A stretch of 64,000 bases of DNA, taken from positions 62,001-126,000 of the forward strand of contig NZ_JAHUWN010000002.1 of NCBI RefSeq assembly GCF_019219025.1, read 5' to 3'. Positions 34,553 to 43,990 of this stretch are shown in pieces. The notes beneath the pieces were generated by a model that worked only from the letters and a program-made list of their open reading frames with translations, had not been told where the DNA came from and did no database searches. This DNA comes from Bacillus sp. sid0103. Its GTDB lineage: Bacteria; Bacillota; Bacilli; Bacillales_B; DSM-18226. The position numbers and the translations under genes are program-made. Numbering within the stretch: position 1 is the stretch's first letter; the number at the start of each line of letters is the position of its first letter.

Positions 34553-35566
34553 CTAGTAAGCCATTTTACGGTAATATCTGCGAGTCTCTAACGGATGATT
34601 TCTTTCACGCTCAAGGTATACACTGATCCGGCCAGTTAGGGCCCAGTTTAGGCAGATCGCAAAGTGCTTTCTGAATTCCTCACTAATTCCTTCTAGGCGG
34701 TAATCCTTTGTATCCAAGATAAACAATTCATTGGTGATATTTTCTGCGAATCGTTCCACACGTTCCACCAATGGACGAGTTTCATCTTCGCCTTTGAATA
34801 GAATCACACTTGTATCTTCTTCAACCAGCTCAAGCGTTCCATGGAAAAATTCAGCTGCATGGATAGATTTGGACTTAATCCACTGCATTTCCTCTAAGAT
34901 ACACATAGCGTAGGAATAGGTATTCCCCCACAGGTTCCCGGCCCCAACTAGCATGTGGTAATCGGTATTTTTGTGCCTGATCGCAAATTGCTCAGCTTGT
35001 GAGTCGAACTGCTCTAACGCATCGACTATTCCTTGTGGTAAGAGGGCAATTTCTTTCGCAAATTGCTCATATTGCGGGAACTCATCATTGTTATGAATAA
35101 AGCGGAACGTAAGCAGCTGCAAATGTAAAAAGAAGGTGTCAAACGAATGCTTCTCATGACCAGTGGAGATGCAATAATCAACAGCCTCAGCCAACGGCGT
35201 GCCTTGTTCAGCTACTAGTCCAATCGTTGTCGCACCCTTCTTCTTACAGAACTCAGCAGCAGCTACTGTTTCTTTTGTTGTGCCAGTAACAGAAGCAAAG
35301 ATACAAACAGAATCATTGGTCAGGTGGCGATTATTCATCACCATGAGCTCAGCGGCAATTTCCGTATGTATCTCCAGTGAGGAATTGGACTTTAAGATAT
35401 ACTCATATGGATACATCATCGCAATCGTTCCGCCGGAACCGATTAAGAAGATATTTTTAAATCCTTTAGCTGAAATTCCATCAACAATCTTCTCAATTTC
35501 TTCCCTCTTGGCTAGTGCTTCTTTCCCAACCAATTGTAAAAATAAATCAGCATCAAATTTCAACAT
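34553..35566 (-). CDS. SIS-domain deglycase, FrlB/GfrF-like paralogue 2
   Basis: A 337-residue double-SIS protein closely related to its downstream neighbour and more distantly to FrlB. Motifs include FLIGSGGTIAMM, ASVTGTTKETVAAAEFC and ILEEMQWIKSKSIHAAEFFHGTLELVEEDTS. GGAGG lies nine bases before the ATG. The pair recalls the tandem GfrE/GfrF deglycases of enteric glucoselysine operons. Whether the two act on different epimers or form a hetero-oligomer cannot be told from sequence. Confidence 0.85.
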   Translation of the reverse strand: MLKFDADLFLQLVGKEALAKREEIEKIVDGISAKGFKNIFLIGSGGTIAMMYPYEYILKSNSSLEIHTEIAAELMVMNNRHLTNDSVCIFASVTGTTKETVAAAEFCKKKGATTIGLVAEQGTPLAEAVDYCISTGHEKHSFDTFFLHLQLLTFRFIHNNDEFPQYEQFAKEIALLPQGIVDALEQFDSQAEQFAIRHKNTDYHMLVGAGNLWGNTYSYAMCILEEMQWIKSKSIHAAEFFHGTLELVEEDTSVILFKGEDETRPLVERVERFAENITNELFILDTKDYRLEGISEEFRKHFAICLNWALTGRISVYLERERNHPLETRRYYRKMAY

Positions 35567-35625
35567 CGTACATTACCTCCAAATTTTTATTAGAATTTTT
35601 AAGACTATAGTTTTAAAACACCTTT

Positions 35626-35638
35626 AGTGCCTGACACC
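35626..35638. repeat. 13-mer repeat variant AGTGCCTGACACC
   Basis: A copy of the dispersed repeat with one change, placed in the 77-base gap between two deglycase genes. Confidence 0.65.
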
Positions 35639-35643
35639 GCTTT

Positions 35644-36609
35644 TTAGTAAGGTACTTTCCACATATATCTTCTCGTGCTTAGTGGATGGTTACGAGCTAT
35701 TGCTAGTTCTTCTGCATATTGGCGCAGGATGGCTTGAATGACGAGTGGGGCTATGTAGCCTTTGACGCTTTCTGCTACGCCCGTTAGATCAAAGTCCTTT
35801 GCATCCAGGACGACGACTCTTGCGCCATATCTTTGGGTGAATTCTAATGAGCGTTCTTCTAATGGACGGGTCTCGTCTAAACCTAACAGCTGAATCACTG
35901 GTACGTTTTGATCCAAGACTTCAAACGGCCCGTGGAAATATTCCCCGGCATGCAGAGCGTGGGAATGAATCCACTGCATTTCCATCAGCAGGCAAATCGC
36001 AAACCAATAAGCAGTTCCATAATTCGCGCCACTCGCCATCGTGTAAATCACTTTTTCATCTTTATAGCTTTGCGCAAATTCCTTTGCCTGATCTAAATAC
36101 TTTGCTTTCTCCTGTACTAAAATTTGATCTGAATTCTCTAAGGAGGAAACGACATCGGAAAACTTTTCATTCCCTTCTTTGGCAGCCAAAAGTCCAAAAA
36201 CAAGTTCCAGCATCACGGCTGGTGACTCATTCACATATTTCGCTTCTTTTCCATCTTCATACACAATGACATATTCAGATGCTTCGGCAAGCGGTGATTC
36301 CGGGTCAAAGGTTAACGAGACGGTAATTGCACCTTTTTCCCGCGCAAAGCGGGCAGCCTCCACCGTCTCTGGTGTTTTTCCATAGTGGGAGCACAAAATC
36401 ACCAGCGATTTCTCATTGAGTTTCCGCGGGTTACGATGCACAAACTCATTGGAACTATACAGGTCCGAATCAATCGTTGCACTTTCCCTGTCTAAAACGT
36501 ATTTACTTGCATACATGAGGGATGAAGAGCCGCCGCACCCTACGAAATAGACACGATCGATGTCCCTTTCTTTAAAGACATCCAAAGCCTTTTGTACGTC
36601 TGCTAACAT
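35644..36609 (-). CDS. frlB: Fructosamine deglycase FrlB
   Basis: A cytoplasmic SIS-family enzyme that splits fructosamine 6-phosphate (such as fructoselysine 6-phosphate) into glucose 6-phosphate and the free amine. The sequence follows B. subtilis FrlB almost throughout: VYFVGCGGSSSLMYASKYV, LCSHYGKTPETVEAA, MASGANYGTAYW, EMQWIHSHALHAGEYFHGPFE and the end HPLSTRRYMWKVPY. It stands in the operon with kinase, ABC importer and epimerase. AAAGGAGG precedes the ATG. Among the three SIS proteins here this is the clear FrlB orthologue. Confidence 0.93.
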   Translation of the reverse strand: MLADVQKALDVFKERDIDRVYFVGCGGSSSLMYASKYVLDRESATIDSDLYSSNEFVHRNPRKLNEKSLVILCSHYGKTPETVEAARFAREKGAITVSLTFDPESPLAEASEYVIVYEDGKEAKYVNESPAVMLELVFGLLAAKEGNEKFSDVVSSLENSDQILVQEKAKYLDQAKEFAQSYKDEKVIYTMASGANYGTAYWFAICLLMEMQWIHSHALHAGEYFHGPFEVLDQNVPVIQLLGLDETRPLEERSLEFTQRYGARVVVLDAKDFDLTGVAESVKGYIAPLVIQAILRQYAEELAIARNHPLSTRRYMWKVPY

Positions 36610-36623
36610 TTTTTTAACCTCCT

Positions 36624-37847
36624 TTATTTATTGACTTTGACAGATGAAACTTCATTTTGTGTATATTGGAGCCTTTGATAGGTACCAAAACAAATCAAGG
36701 CGAATCCACCAATAAAAATACATCCATACAGCAGCACTATAGGTCCAAATCCATCGTAGAGCAGCCCGCCCAGTAATGGTCCAATCGTCCTCCCAACATT
36801 GGCGGCACCGCTTACTAAACCTTGGTACATTCCTCTTCTATCTTTGGGTGCCAGTCGATCCGCAATCGCTGGCACGGCCGGAAAAATAAGGATTTCTCCG
36901 ATCGTCATAATCACCATTCCCGCAACAAACCCGCCATAGGAATGACTCTGTGACAAGAGGCCGAAGGTAGCCATAAAAAAGAGTACACCCGATAACAGCT
37001 GCCACTTCATCGGAGTTTTCATGCGGGCAATCAACCATTGGAGCAACGGCTGACCCAATAAGATCAGTACCCCGTTGATCGTCCACAAAGTACTGTACGC
37101 GGACAACGGGAATCCTAATTGGTGCATATAGTTAGAAATACTCGTTTGCCATTGGATGTAGGTAACCCAGCAAAACATAAACCCTAAACAAAGAATAAAT
37201 AAGGAATGAAAGCTTTGCGAAGGGCGCACCTCTTGTTTCGGCATCAGGACCTGCTCCTTTTTTACCTTCGCAGCTTCAATAACTGGGTCAGGTTCTTCGA
37301 GAGCGAACCAAACGATGAAGATAAAGACGAGATAGGTGAATCCATTGACCCAAAAGACGTATTGAAACGAGAATTGCGCCACTATGCCGCCTAAAGCGGT
37401 ACCTACTGCTACACCGAAATTAAGAACCAGATAGATGAGATTGAAGCTTTTTCTGCCGCCTTCCTTCCAAACAATCCCTGCTAAGGCATAGATGGGAGGG
37501 AAAATGGTTCCAATGGCTAATCCAAGCAGGATCATCAGTAGGATATAGACGGGCCATGATAGACCAATTGAAATAATGAAAATATAACAGGCAGATGCTA
37601 GGACCGCTAGAAGAAGGGTTCGTTTCCCCCGAATGCGGTCATATAAGTAGCCTCCAAGGAAACTGCCAACAATCTCAGCTCCTGAATGAAGCATTAAAAC
37701 AAAACCTGCTTCCGACAGCGTTTTTCCCATTCCTTGTGTTATGTAGATGGTGTGCAAGGGCCAAAGAAAAGCCATACCAGTGGAATTGACCAACATTGCG
37801 ATTAATAAAACTTTTAAGCTCTTGGGATAACTCCTCCAAATCGACAT
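36624..37847 (-). CDS. MFS transporter in fructosamine operon
   Basis: A 12-helix major facilitator of the DHA1 type, 407 residues, with the cytoplasmic loop motif GGYLYDRIRGKRTLL between helices 2 and 3 and RLAPKDRRGMYQG between helices 8 and 9. It lies between the epimerase and frlB genes, with 14 bases to frlB, so it is co-transcribed. It could import Amadori compounds as an alternative to the ABC system, or export the released amine. B. subtilis frl lacks such a gene. The substrate is unknown. Confidence 0.85.
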   Translation of the reverse strand: MSIWRSYPKSLKVLLIAMLVNSTGMAFLWPLHTIYITQGMGKTLSEAGFVLMLHSGAEIVGSFLGGYLYDRIRGKRTLLLAVLASACYIFIISIGLSWPVYILLMILLGLAIGTIFPPIYALAGIVWKEGGRKSFNLIYLVLNFGVAVGTALGGIVAQFSFQYVFWVNGFTYLVFIFIVWFALEEPDPVIEAAKVKKEQVLMPKQEVRPSQSFHSLFILCLGFMFCWVTYIQWQTSISNYMHQLGFPLSAYSTLWTINGVLILLGQPLLQWLIARMKTPMKWQLLSGVLFFMATFGLLSQSHSYGGFVAGMVIMTIGEILIFPAVPAIADRLAPKDRRGMYQGLVSGAANVGRTIGPLLGGLLYDGFGPIVLLYGCIFIGGFALICFGTYQRLQYTQNEVSSVKVNK

Positions 37848-37909
37848 AGGATAAAACTCCTTTATATCACTGAATTAGTCACCCTATTCAAAAACAACCC
37901 CTTAGTCCG

Positions 37910-38743
37910 TTACAACAGAAACGGTGCAAGACTTCGCAGGGATTTTTCAACCGCCTCGTTGGGATCGATCAAATATTGTGAAGAAGTAAACTCCAACGTA
38001 AGGGAGCGATTGTAGTTGTAGTCTCCTAAGGTTTTCATATACTTTTCCAATGGCAGGCTGCCGTCCCCCCAAGCTAAATGTCCACCCGGGTTCCCATCGA
38101 TAAAGTGGATATGGACAAAGTCATCCTGTAATTGCTCAAAATAGCTGGCCAGTTCCTCCCCTTCTACCGCAAGCGGAATGGTATCGACCATTCCTTTGAA
38201 ATAAGGAGAAGCAATCGCAGTAAGTATTTCTTTTAACTCAGGTAAGGTAGTAATCAGATTAGACTCAATTTTTTGTAATGGCTCAAGTACTAAAACGATT
38301 CCTTGTTTCTCCGCATAATCGGTTAGCTGTTCCAAAGAATCTTGGCTCCGGCTCCACGCTTCCTGCCTACTTTCATTGCGGTATCCCCATCCGGCCGTTA
38401 CCAACACCATCGGAGCCTCTAATTCAAGCGCAGCTTCGATTGATTTTTTAAAATAAGCAACACTTCTTTTACGAATCGCGGACTCCTTTGCCGCCAGATT
38501 TATCGGATACATACACTGTTCAGGAGTAAAGCAAACGACCTCCAATTCACGCCGGTCGATCTCTTTCTTAATAGCACGGATTTCTGTTAAGGATAGATCC
38601 TCCACATACAGGTATGGCGCAGCACCCCATAGTTCAATTTTTTCAAACTCAAACTTCACCATCGCATCTAAAAAATAGTCCAGCGGATAATGCAGGTAAT
38701 GAAAGTTCATCCCTGTTATTTGCGACCGTTTGATTTTGCCCAT
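37910..38743 (-). CDS. frlC: Sugar epimerase/isomerase, FrlC-like
   Basis: A TIM-barrel enzyme of the AP_endonuc_2 family, 277 residues, similar in length and plan to E. coli FrlC, which interconverts psicoselysine and fructoselysine. Visible elements are KIELWGAAPYLYVEDLS, FTPEQCMYPINLA, LVLEPLQKIESN, GMVDTIP, FVHIHFIDGNPGGHLAWGDGS and LTLEFTS, which supply metal-binding Glu, Asp and His residues. B. subtilis frl has no such gene, so this operon combines enteric and Bacillus parts. A GntR operator lies 66 bases before the start, which suggests a second transcription unit. Confidence 0.8.
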   Translation of the reverse strand: MGKIKRSQITGMNFHYLHYPLDYFLDAMVKFEFEKIELWGAAPYLYVEDLSLTEIRAIKKEIDRRELEVVCFTPEQCMYPINLAAKESAIRKRSVAYFKKSIEAALELEAPMVLVTAGWGYRNESRQEAWSRSQDSLEQLTDYAEKQGIVLVLEPLQKIESNLITTLPELKEILTAIASPYFKGMVDTIPLAVEGEELASYFEQLQDDFVHIHFIDGNPGGHLAWGDGSLPLEKYMKTLGDYNYNRSLTLEFTSSQYLIDPNEAVEKSLRSLAPFLL

Positions 38744-38809
38744 CCAATCCCTCCTTCTGCGTGAAGATTTATAAAAGACATCCCAGCTAGTATTTGCTAA
38801 AGAGTCATA

Positions 38810-38821
38810 TGGTATATACCA
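38810..38821 (-). promoter_or_regulatory. GntR/FrlR operator upstream of frlC
   Basis: A perfect 12-base palindrome TGGTATATACCA, followed by TT on the plus strand. The same 14 bases recur before frlD and frlR. Confidence 0.8.
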
Positions 38822-38851
38822 TTCAGGCTAATCATACGAAACTAGAGTGAT

Positions 38852-38898
38852 GGAGATGGAAGAGGAAAGCGGATCAACCCTTTCCTTTTCCATTCTCC
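38852..38898 (-). other. Imperfect hairpin between frlM and frlC
   Basis: Purine-rich arm 38852-38869 pairs imperfectly with 38880-38898 (GGAGA, GGAA, GGAAAG blocks). No T-run follows, so it may reduce rather than stop transcription from the importer genes. Confidence 0.4.
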
Positions 38899-38918
38899 TA
38901 TCTCTTTTATAAGTTTGA

Positions 38919-39815
38919 TTACCCTTTTACACTACCTGCAGATAGACCACGAACAAATTGCTTTTGGTAAACAATATACGCGATAATCATTGGAAGCGCC
39001 GAAATGGCTAACCCAGCCAATTGGATTCCGAAATTGGTATTCAACTGGCTTCGCAAATTCATTAGACCAACCGGAATCGTCCTTAACGCAGAATCTTCCA
39101 CAAATACTAACGCAAACATAAATTCATTCCACACGTTCATACCTGTTAATAACGCACACGAGGCAATGATCGGTTTCCCCATCGGAACAATTATATGCCG
39201 ATACACTTTCCAACTATTACATCCATCAATTATCGCTGATTCCTCAAGCTCTCTCGGAATCGACAGAAAATAGGAGCGCATTAAAAAAATCGAAAACGGC
39301 AGTTGAAAAGCAACATATGGGAGAATTAACGCCCAATAAGTATTGTAAAGGCCAATCGCCTGCAGTAATTTGTAAAGTGGAATTAAGCTGACCTGCGGAG
39401 CTAGCATCAACCCGCTAAGGATAATAACCAGCAAAATATTTTGTCCTTTAAACTGGAAGCGGCTCAATCCATAAGCAGCCATCGAACCTAGCAGTAAAAC
39501 AGTTACAACCGATACCAACGTGATGAACACACTATTTAGGAAAAATTGACCAATCCCGGCATCCCAAGCGGCTCGGTAATTTTCCCACAGCCATTCCACC
39601 GGCAATGACCAGGTATTTAAGAAAAAGTCAGCATTGGATTTTAATCCGCTCAAGCCGAGCCAAATGATCGGATAAATGATCACCAAAGCAAAGAGACTAA
39701 ACCAGACAAGAACTACCGTTTGAAAAATTCTATTTTTCACCTTCAAGGACAGCTTAGAACTACCTGTCCTGATTTCTTTTATATTCGTCTCAACTACCGT
39801 GTTATTATTCGCCAT
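38919..39815 (-). CDS. frlM: Sugar ABC transporter permease FrlM
   Basis: An inner-membrane permease of the MalG type with six helices, 298 residues. The EAA loop that contacts the ATPase is present (ELEESAIIDGCNSWKVYRHIIVPMGKP). It pairs with FrlN and the lipoprotein FrlO to import fructosamines. As in B. subtilis frl there is no ATPase gene in the cluster, so a shared ATPase such as MsmX would be used (inference). AGGAGG precedes the start, and four bases separate it from frlN. Confidence 0.9.
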   Translation of the reverse strand: MANNNTVVETNIKEIRTGSSKLSLKVKNRIFQTVVLVWFSLFALVIIYPIIWLGLSGLKSNADFFLNTWSLPVEWLWENYRAAWDAGIGQFFLNSVFITLVSVVTVLLLGSMAAYGLSRFQFKGQNILLVIILSGLMLAPQVSLIPLYKLLQAIGLYNTYWALILPYVAFQLPFSIFLMRSYFLSIPRELEESAIIDGCNSWKVYRHIIVPMGKPIIASCALLTGMNVWNEFMFALVFVEDSALRTIPVGLMNLRSQLNTNFGIQLAGLAISALPMIIAYIVYQKQFVRGLSAGSVKG

Positions 39816-39819
39816 TGCC

Positions 39820-40707
39820 CTACGCCTCCTGTCCTGATTTGCCTATTTTCAGCTGAATTAAGGAAAGAGTAAGGGTGACGACAAAAATAATGGTTCCAAT
39901 GGTGGAAGCATAGCCCATTTCATCATTTCGGAAGGCGGACCGATAAAGCATCGTTCCTAACACTTCAGTTGAACGGCCTGGTCCTCCATTGGTCATTACA
40001 TACACCTCATCGAATACTTTGAATGCACCGATTACCGTGATCACCGTACCGACCAAAATCATTTCCTTCATTTGCGGCAAGGTGATGAAAAAGAACGTTT
40101 TTATCTTAGAAGCGCCATCAATCATCGATGCTTCATAATATTCAAAAGGGATTTTTTGCATCGCAAGCAAGAATAACATCACCATATAACCGGTGTACTG
40201 CCATTGTGAAACAGCCACAACAGCATAAATCGCCGTCTTACTGTCACCCAGCCAAGATAGTGCCCATTCCGATTGTCCGAGTGCTTTTAATACCCCGTTC
40301 ACTAAACCCACTTCCGGGTTATAAAGGAGCTGCCATAACAAGCCGACTACAGCAATGGAAATAACGGATGGGATAAAAAAGACGGTCCGGAAAAAGGGCT
40401 GAAATCTTCTAATCAATTTATCTTCTAAAACGGCGGCAATAATTAGGCCTAAGCCTACCTGAAAAACCAACGAAATAACAGCGTACAGAGAATTATTTTT
40501 TAATGCGGTAAAAAAGACCGGATCCTTAAATAGTCTGCCATAATACTCCAAGCCCACAAAAACTCTTCCAGCGTCAAAAGAATTCCACCGAAACAAACTG
40601 TTATAGAGGTTTAATACAATCGGCAAAAATACAAAAAACAGGATGAAAAGGAGCGCTGGCAAAATAAAAAGTATCGCGGTTCGTCTGTTTTTAAATGTTT
40701 TTGTCAT
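39820..40707 (-). CDS. frlN: Sugar ABC transporter permease FrlN
   Basis: A MalF-type permease, 295 residues, with six helices and the EAA loop (YYEASMIDGASKIKTFFFITLPQMK). The ATG at 40707 is chosen because AGGAGG lies nine bases before it, while the upstream TTG start is too close. Partner of FrlM and FrlO. Confidence 0.9.
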   Translation of the reverse strand: MTKTFKNRRTAILFILPALLFILFFVFLPIVLNLYNSLFRWNSFDAGRVFVGLEYYGRLFKDPVFFTALKNNSLYAVISLVFQVGLGLIIAAVLEDKLIRRFQPFFRTVFFIPSVISIAVVGLLWQLLYNPEVGLVNGVLKALGQSEWALSWLGDSKTAIYAVVAVSQWQYTGYMVMLFLLAMQKIPFEYYEASMIDGASKIKTFFFITLPQMKEMILVGTVITVIGAFKVFDEVYVMTNGGPGRSTEVLGTMLYRSAFRNDEMGYASTIGTIIFVVTLTLSLIQLKIGKSGQEA

Positions 40708-40794
40708 CCCCAACTTCCTCCTAGGAGGGGGTAAGCAGTGCCCTGCCTACCCTTTCTCGTTTATAAAATGATGCACGCATTAACTTAGATTACT

Positions 40795-40850
40795 GTCTAG
40801 CTCCAGCGCCCTGCGGCTAGTGGACTTCGCTAAACGGGCTCTTCCGCTTT
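40795..40850. repeat. Dispersed GTCTAGCTCCAGCGCC-type repeat
   Basis: The stretch opens CTGTCTAGCTCCAGCGCC and ends before the frlO stop. CTAGC and GCTAG arms make it partly self-complementary. From memory this opening is typical of a short intergenic repeat common in Bacillaceae genomes; I cannot run the search here. Confidence 0.45.
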
Positions 40851-40852
40851 TC

Positions 40853-42145
40853 TTATTCCACTTCACTCTGAACTTGCTTAGCTACATCTTGTACTTCTTT
40901 GATAATTTCTTCCGGCGTTTTGGATCCATCAAGCAATAGCTGGATATTGGATAGATACACATCCGCTACCTTCGCATGAACATCTGTGTCGAGCCATTCA
41001 GCCATTCCTTCAGCCTTCTTCATGACATCCACACCTTCGGCTACTTCCTTTAAGGCTGTATCTGGGTTTGTGGCCCCATCAATCGGACTTGGCCAGCCAA
41101 TTTGTTTCACAAGCTTTAAGGCGTTTTCTTTACTTGTTAAATACTTCAAGAATTTAATCGCTTCTTTTGGATGTTTTGTTTTGGAAGAAACGATAAATCC
41201 ATCTGGTGCACCGGTGATGAAACTCTGACTGCCCTTACCATCTGTAATGGACGGCATTGGGAAGAAGCCCCAGTTTCCTTTCATATTATTCTCGATCGTT
41301 TGGAACTCTTCTAATTCGACATAGAAGATTGCTCCCTTACCGGCTGCAAATAATTGTTGTCCCATATCATGTGAGCTAGAGTTAACATTCTTCATAAAAT
41401 AACCCTTCTTATTCAAATCAGCTAACATTTGCATGGCCGTAACATAACCAGGGTCTGTAAACTCACCTGATTTCGGATTATAGTCTTTCATTCTCACATC
41501 TTGGGCCACCAACTTTTGGTTTAAGCCTGTTAGGTAATGGATTGCAGCCCATGGGCCTTGGTTTCCTAGAATAATCGGCGTTTCTCCACCCTTTTTCAAG
41601 GTGTCTAGCACTTTTATAAATTCATCCCAAGTAGTTGGTGCCTGTAGTTGATATTTATCAAAAATCTTCTTGTTGTAAACAAAGAATTTTCCATTGAAAC
41701 GAAGCGGAATACCGTAATTTTTTTCATCGGATGTGAAAGGCTGAAGGGATGCCGGAATAAAACTGTCCTTCCAAGCTGTATCTTCATTTAAATAAGGAGT
41801 TAAATCTAAGGCTGCATCAGCACGGACGAATTTCCTGGCAAATTCACCTGACCACGAAAACATAATATCTGGAACTTCGTTACCGCCAAGAATAACACGG
41901 AGTTTGTCTTTAATTGGTTCATCTGCAATCGCTTCCATTTTAATCTTGATATCTGGATTTTCCTTTTCAAAGGCTTGCACTACTTCTTCAAAATAAGGAG
42001 CGTATTCTGGCTGCGGCCACTTATGCAAAAACTTTAATACAACTTTCCCCGACTCTTCATTGCTTGAAGAGGAACTAGAGCATCCCGTCAGGACAAGAGC
42101 GAACACTATCAGTACTGCTAATAAAACGTTTATTTTCCTTCTCAT
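40853..42145 (-). CDS. frlO: Fructosamine-binding lipoprotein FrlO
   Basis: An extracellular substrate-binding protein of ABC family 1, 430 residues. It has a lipoprotein signal with lipobox LTGC near residue 21, followed by a Ser-rich linker. The mature fold carries the family features KFLHKWPQPEY and DIKIKMEAI, and GVDVMKKAEGMAEWL near the C-terminus. It delivers fructosamines or related sugars to FrlM/FrlN. AGGAGG lies upstream of the ATG. Confidence 0.88.
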   Translation of the reverse strand: MRRKINVLLAVLIVFALVLTGCSSSSSSNEESGKVVLKFLHKWPQPEYAPYFEEVVQAFEKENPDIKIKMEAIADEPIKDKLRVILGGNEVPDIMFSWSGEFARKFVRADAALDLTPYLNEDTAWKDSFIPASLQPFTSDEKNYGIPLRFNGKFFVYNKKIFDKYQLQAPTTWDEFIKVLDTLKKGGETPIILGNQGPWAAIHYLTGLNQKLVAQDVRMKDYNPKSGEFTDPGYVTAMQMLADLNKKGYFMKNVNSSSHDMGQQLFAAGKGAIFYVELEEFQTIENNMKGNWGFFPMPSITDGKGSQSFITGAPDGFIVSSKTKHPKEAIKFLKYLTSKENALKLVKQIGWPSPIDGATNPDTALKEVAEGVDVMKKAEGMAEWLDTDVHAKVADVYLSNIQLLLDGSKTPEEIIKEVQDVAKQVQSEVE

Positions 42146-42252
42146 TTCATTAACCCTCCTTATTTTTTATAAAATCAACTATACAAAAGTGGTATCCATT
42201 CACCCCCAAAACCTTCTATAAATGGTTTTATATTTTAATCCCTTTAAGGAAA

Positions 42253-43095
42253 TTAATAGGGAATTCCATGACCAAAGGCACCATCAACTAGACATGTTTT
42301 TGACGCAAACTTTGCCCCTTCCTCCATGCTGTTTTTTAAGAGGACCCCTTCCTGAATATCAGGGGTTTCCTTTTTTCCAGAAAGATAATGTAAGATAAAT
42401 GCTGTAAAAAAGGAATCCCCGGCGCCTAATGTATCAATCGGCTGAACAAAGTGAGGCTCCTGGCGGTAAAAGGATTGGCCGTCATACACAATCGATCCGC
42501 GTGAGCCCATCGTGCCCAGCACTAATTTACTCCCGTAGGAATGTACACGTTTTAATAGATTCTCTACTACCTCGTCGGCCAATTGGCCACAACTTAACAG
42601 ACTTATATCAATATACTTGCAATTCTTTTCAAGTAATAAATCGGAATAATCACTTGAAAAATCATAGGATACCAAAATTCCAAATTCTTTTAATTTATGT
42701 AACTCTGAATCCATCTCACTGTAGATACTGCTATGAGCAATATCAAAGCTTTTAATATATTCCAAATCTTCTAGGCTAAGGACAAGCGGATGGTCGATTT
42801 GAACACCGCCCCCATTCCCGCCGATGAATACCCGGTCACCATCCACTAAATCAACAGCCGCGAAGCCATTCTCACCTTCATGCTGCCTGCAATGAGAAAT
42901 ATCCACATCCAATCCTTTTAAGGTGGAAATAATATGCTCTCCGGCACGATCATTGCCGAACACACCAAGATAGGCTGCTTCAATTCCCAAATGTTTAGCA
43001 TAAACACTGAAATTCAACGCATTTCCACCTGGGTACATCGTTTTTTTATAAATATATTTATCCACCACATTATCACCAACACCGATTACCTTCAT
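42253..43095 (-). CDS. frlD: Fructosamine kinase FrlD
   Basis: A PfkB/ribokinase-family kinase that phosphorylates the imported fructosamine at carbon 6 before FrlB cleaves it. Features: N-terminal GVGDNVVDKY, PGGNALNFSVYAKHLG and the PfkB C-terminal signature DTLGAGDSFFTAF with the catalytic aspartate. The ATG at 43095 follows GGAGG by eight bases; the longer frame lacks a ribosome site. Length of 280 residues agrees with FrlD proteins. A FrlR-type operator lies 25 bases upstream, so the main operon promoter is probably here. Confidence 0.9.
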   Translation of the reverse strand: MKVIGVGDNVVDKYIYKKTMYPGGNALNFSVYAKHLGIEAAYLGVFGNDRAGEHIISTLKGLDVDISHCRQHEGENGFAAVDLVDGDRVFIGGNGGGVQIDHPLVLSLEDLEYIKSFDIAHSSIYSEMDSELHKLKEFGILVSYDFSSDYSDLLLEKNCKYIDISLLSCGQLADEVVENLLKRVHSYGSKLVLGTMGSRGSIVYDGQSFYRQEPHFVQPIDTLGAGDSFFTAFILHYLSGKKETPDIQEGVLLKNSMEEGAKFASKTCLVDGAFGHGIPY

Positions 43096-43119
43096 GAAAA
43101 AAACCTCCATCTACCACTT

Positions 43120-43131
43120 TGGTATATACCA
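43120..43131 (-). promoter_or_regulatory. GntR/FrlR operator upstream of frlD
   Basis: The palindrome TGGTATATACCA, identical to those before frlC and frlR, between the frlR stop and the frlD start. A shortened version (TGGTATCCATT, 42190-42200) lies before frlO and may be a relic. Confidence 0.8.
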
Positions 43132-43163
43132 TTTGTTCTAAAAAGGAACTGAAATGATTCTTC

Positions 43164-43901
43164 TCATTTCAGTTTTAATTCGGAATAAAATTTCACAATA
43201 TCGCTTCTTGTTAACGATGTTGAAAATTCAATTTCCTTTTCTTTTTTATCAAAGGCAACCGACTCTTGGAGAATACACGGGCTCTCCAATCGTATTTTTA
43301 ACAATTTGCTTTCACCTTCATCCGACACGGTCACCTGCATGTATTCTTTTGCCATGACCAGAACAATCCCGTACTCTCTCTCTAAAATTTCATACAAGGA
43401 ATCATTGTCGGTAATCATTTTATCTAGCCCTGGGCAAAGTTTTTCAGGGAGAAACGACTCTTCAATCGAGATCGGAGTCTCGTCAACAAGCCGAAGCCTC
43501 CTAATGACAATCATCCCTTCCCCCACCGCCAGCTTTAGTTTTTGGGCCAGATTTGCATTAGCTTCCATTTTACGTATAGACAAAATCTGTGTACTTGGGA
43601 TTAATCCCTTACTTAGCATGTTTTTGGTGAAACTGTTAAACGTAACAAAATCCATTTCAATTTTTTTATTATTAATAAAGGTTCCTGCACCAACACGCCG
43701 TTCCACCACACCTTCCCTTTCCAGGATCGACAAGGTATGTCTTGCTGTCATCCGGCTGATTTGAAACTGCTCAGCTAGTTCCCGTTCCGAAGGAAGCTTA
43801 TCACCATGCTTAAGTTTACCGCTCTTGATCTCCTCGAGAATTTGATTCTTTAATTGTTTGTAAAAAGGAACTGCCTCATCATCACTTATCATTCTACTCA
43901 T
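43164..43901 (-). CDS. frlR: GntR-family transcriptional regulator FrlR
   Basis: A HutC/FadR-type regulator of 245 residues. It has an N-terminal winged helix (about 8-75) with LPSERELAEQFQISRMTARH and a C-terminal UTRA effector-binding domain (about 95-240). It probably represses the fructosamine operon and is released by a phosphorylated intermediate, as proposed for FrlR/YurK. It is the first gene of the cluster and has its own operator 90 bases upstream, suggesting autoregulation. Confidence 0.88.
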   Translation of the reverse strand: MSRMISDDEAVPFYKQLKNQILEEIKSGKLKHGDKLPSERELAEQFQISRMTARHTLSILEREGVVERRVGAGTFINNKKIEMDFVTFNSFTKNMLSKGLIPSTQILSIRKMEANANLAQKLKLAVGEGMIVIRRLRLVDETPISIEESFLPEKLCPGLDKMITDNDSLYEILEREYGIVLVMAKEYMQVTVSDEGESKLLKIRLESPCILQESVAFDKKEKEIEFSTSLTRSDIVKFYSELKLK

Positions 43902-43990
43902 CTCTAATTTCTCCCGTTTATGCAGAAATTCAATCTCTTATATAAAGATTATAGTATTTCTACTCCTTTTGTAAATTCTTGCTTTCAAAG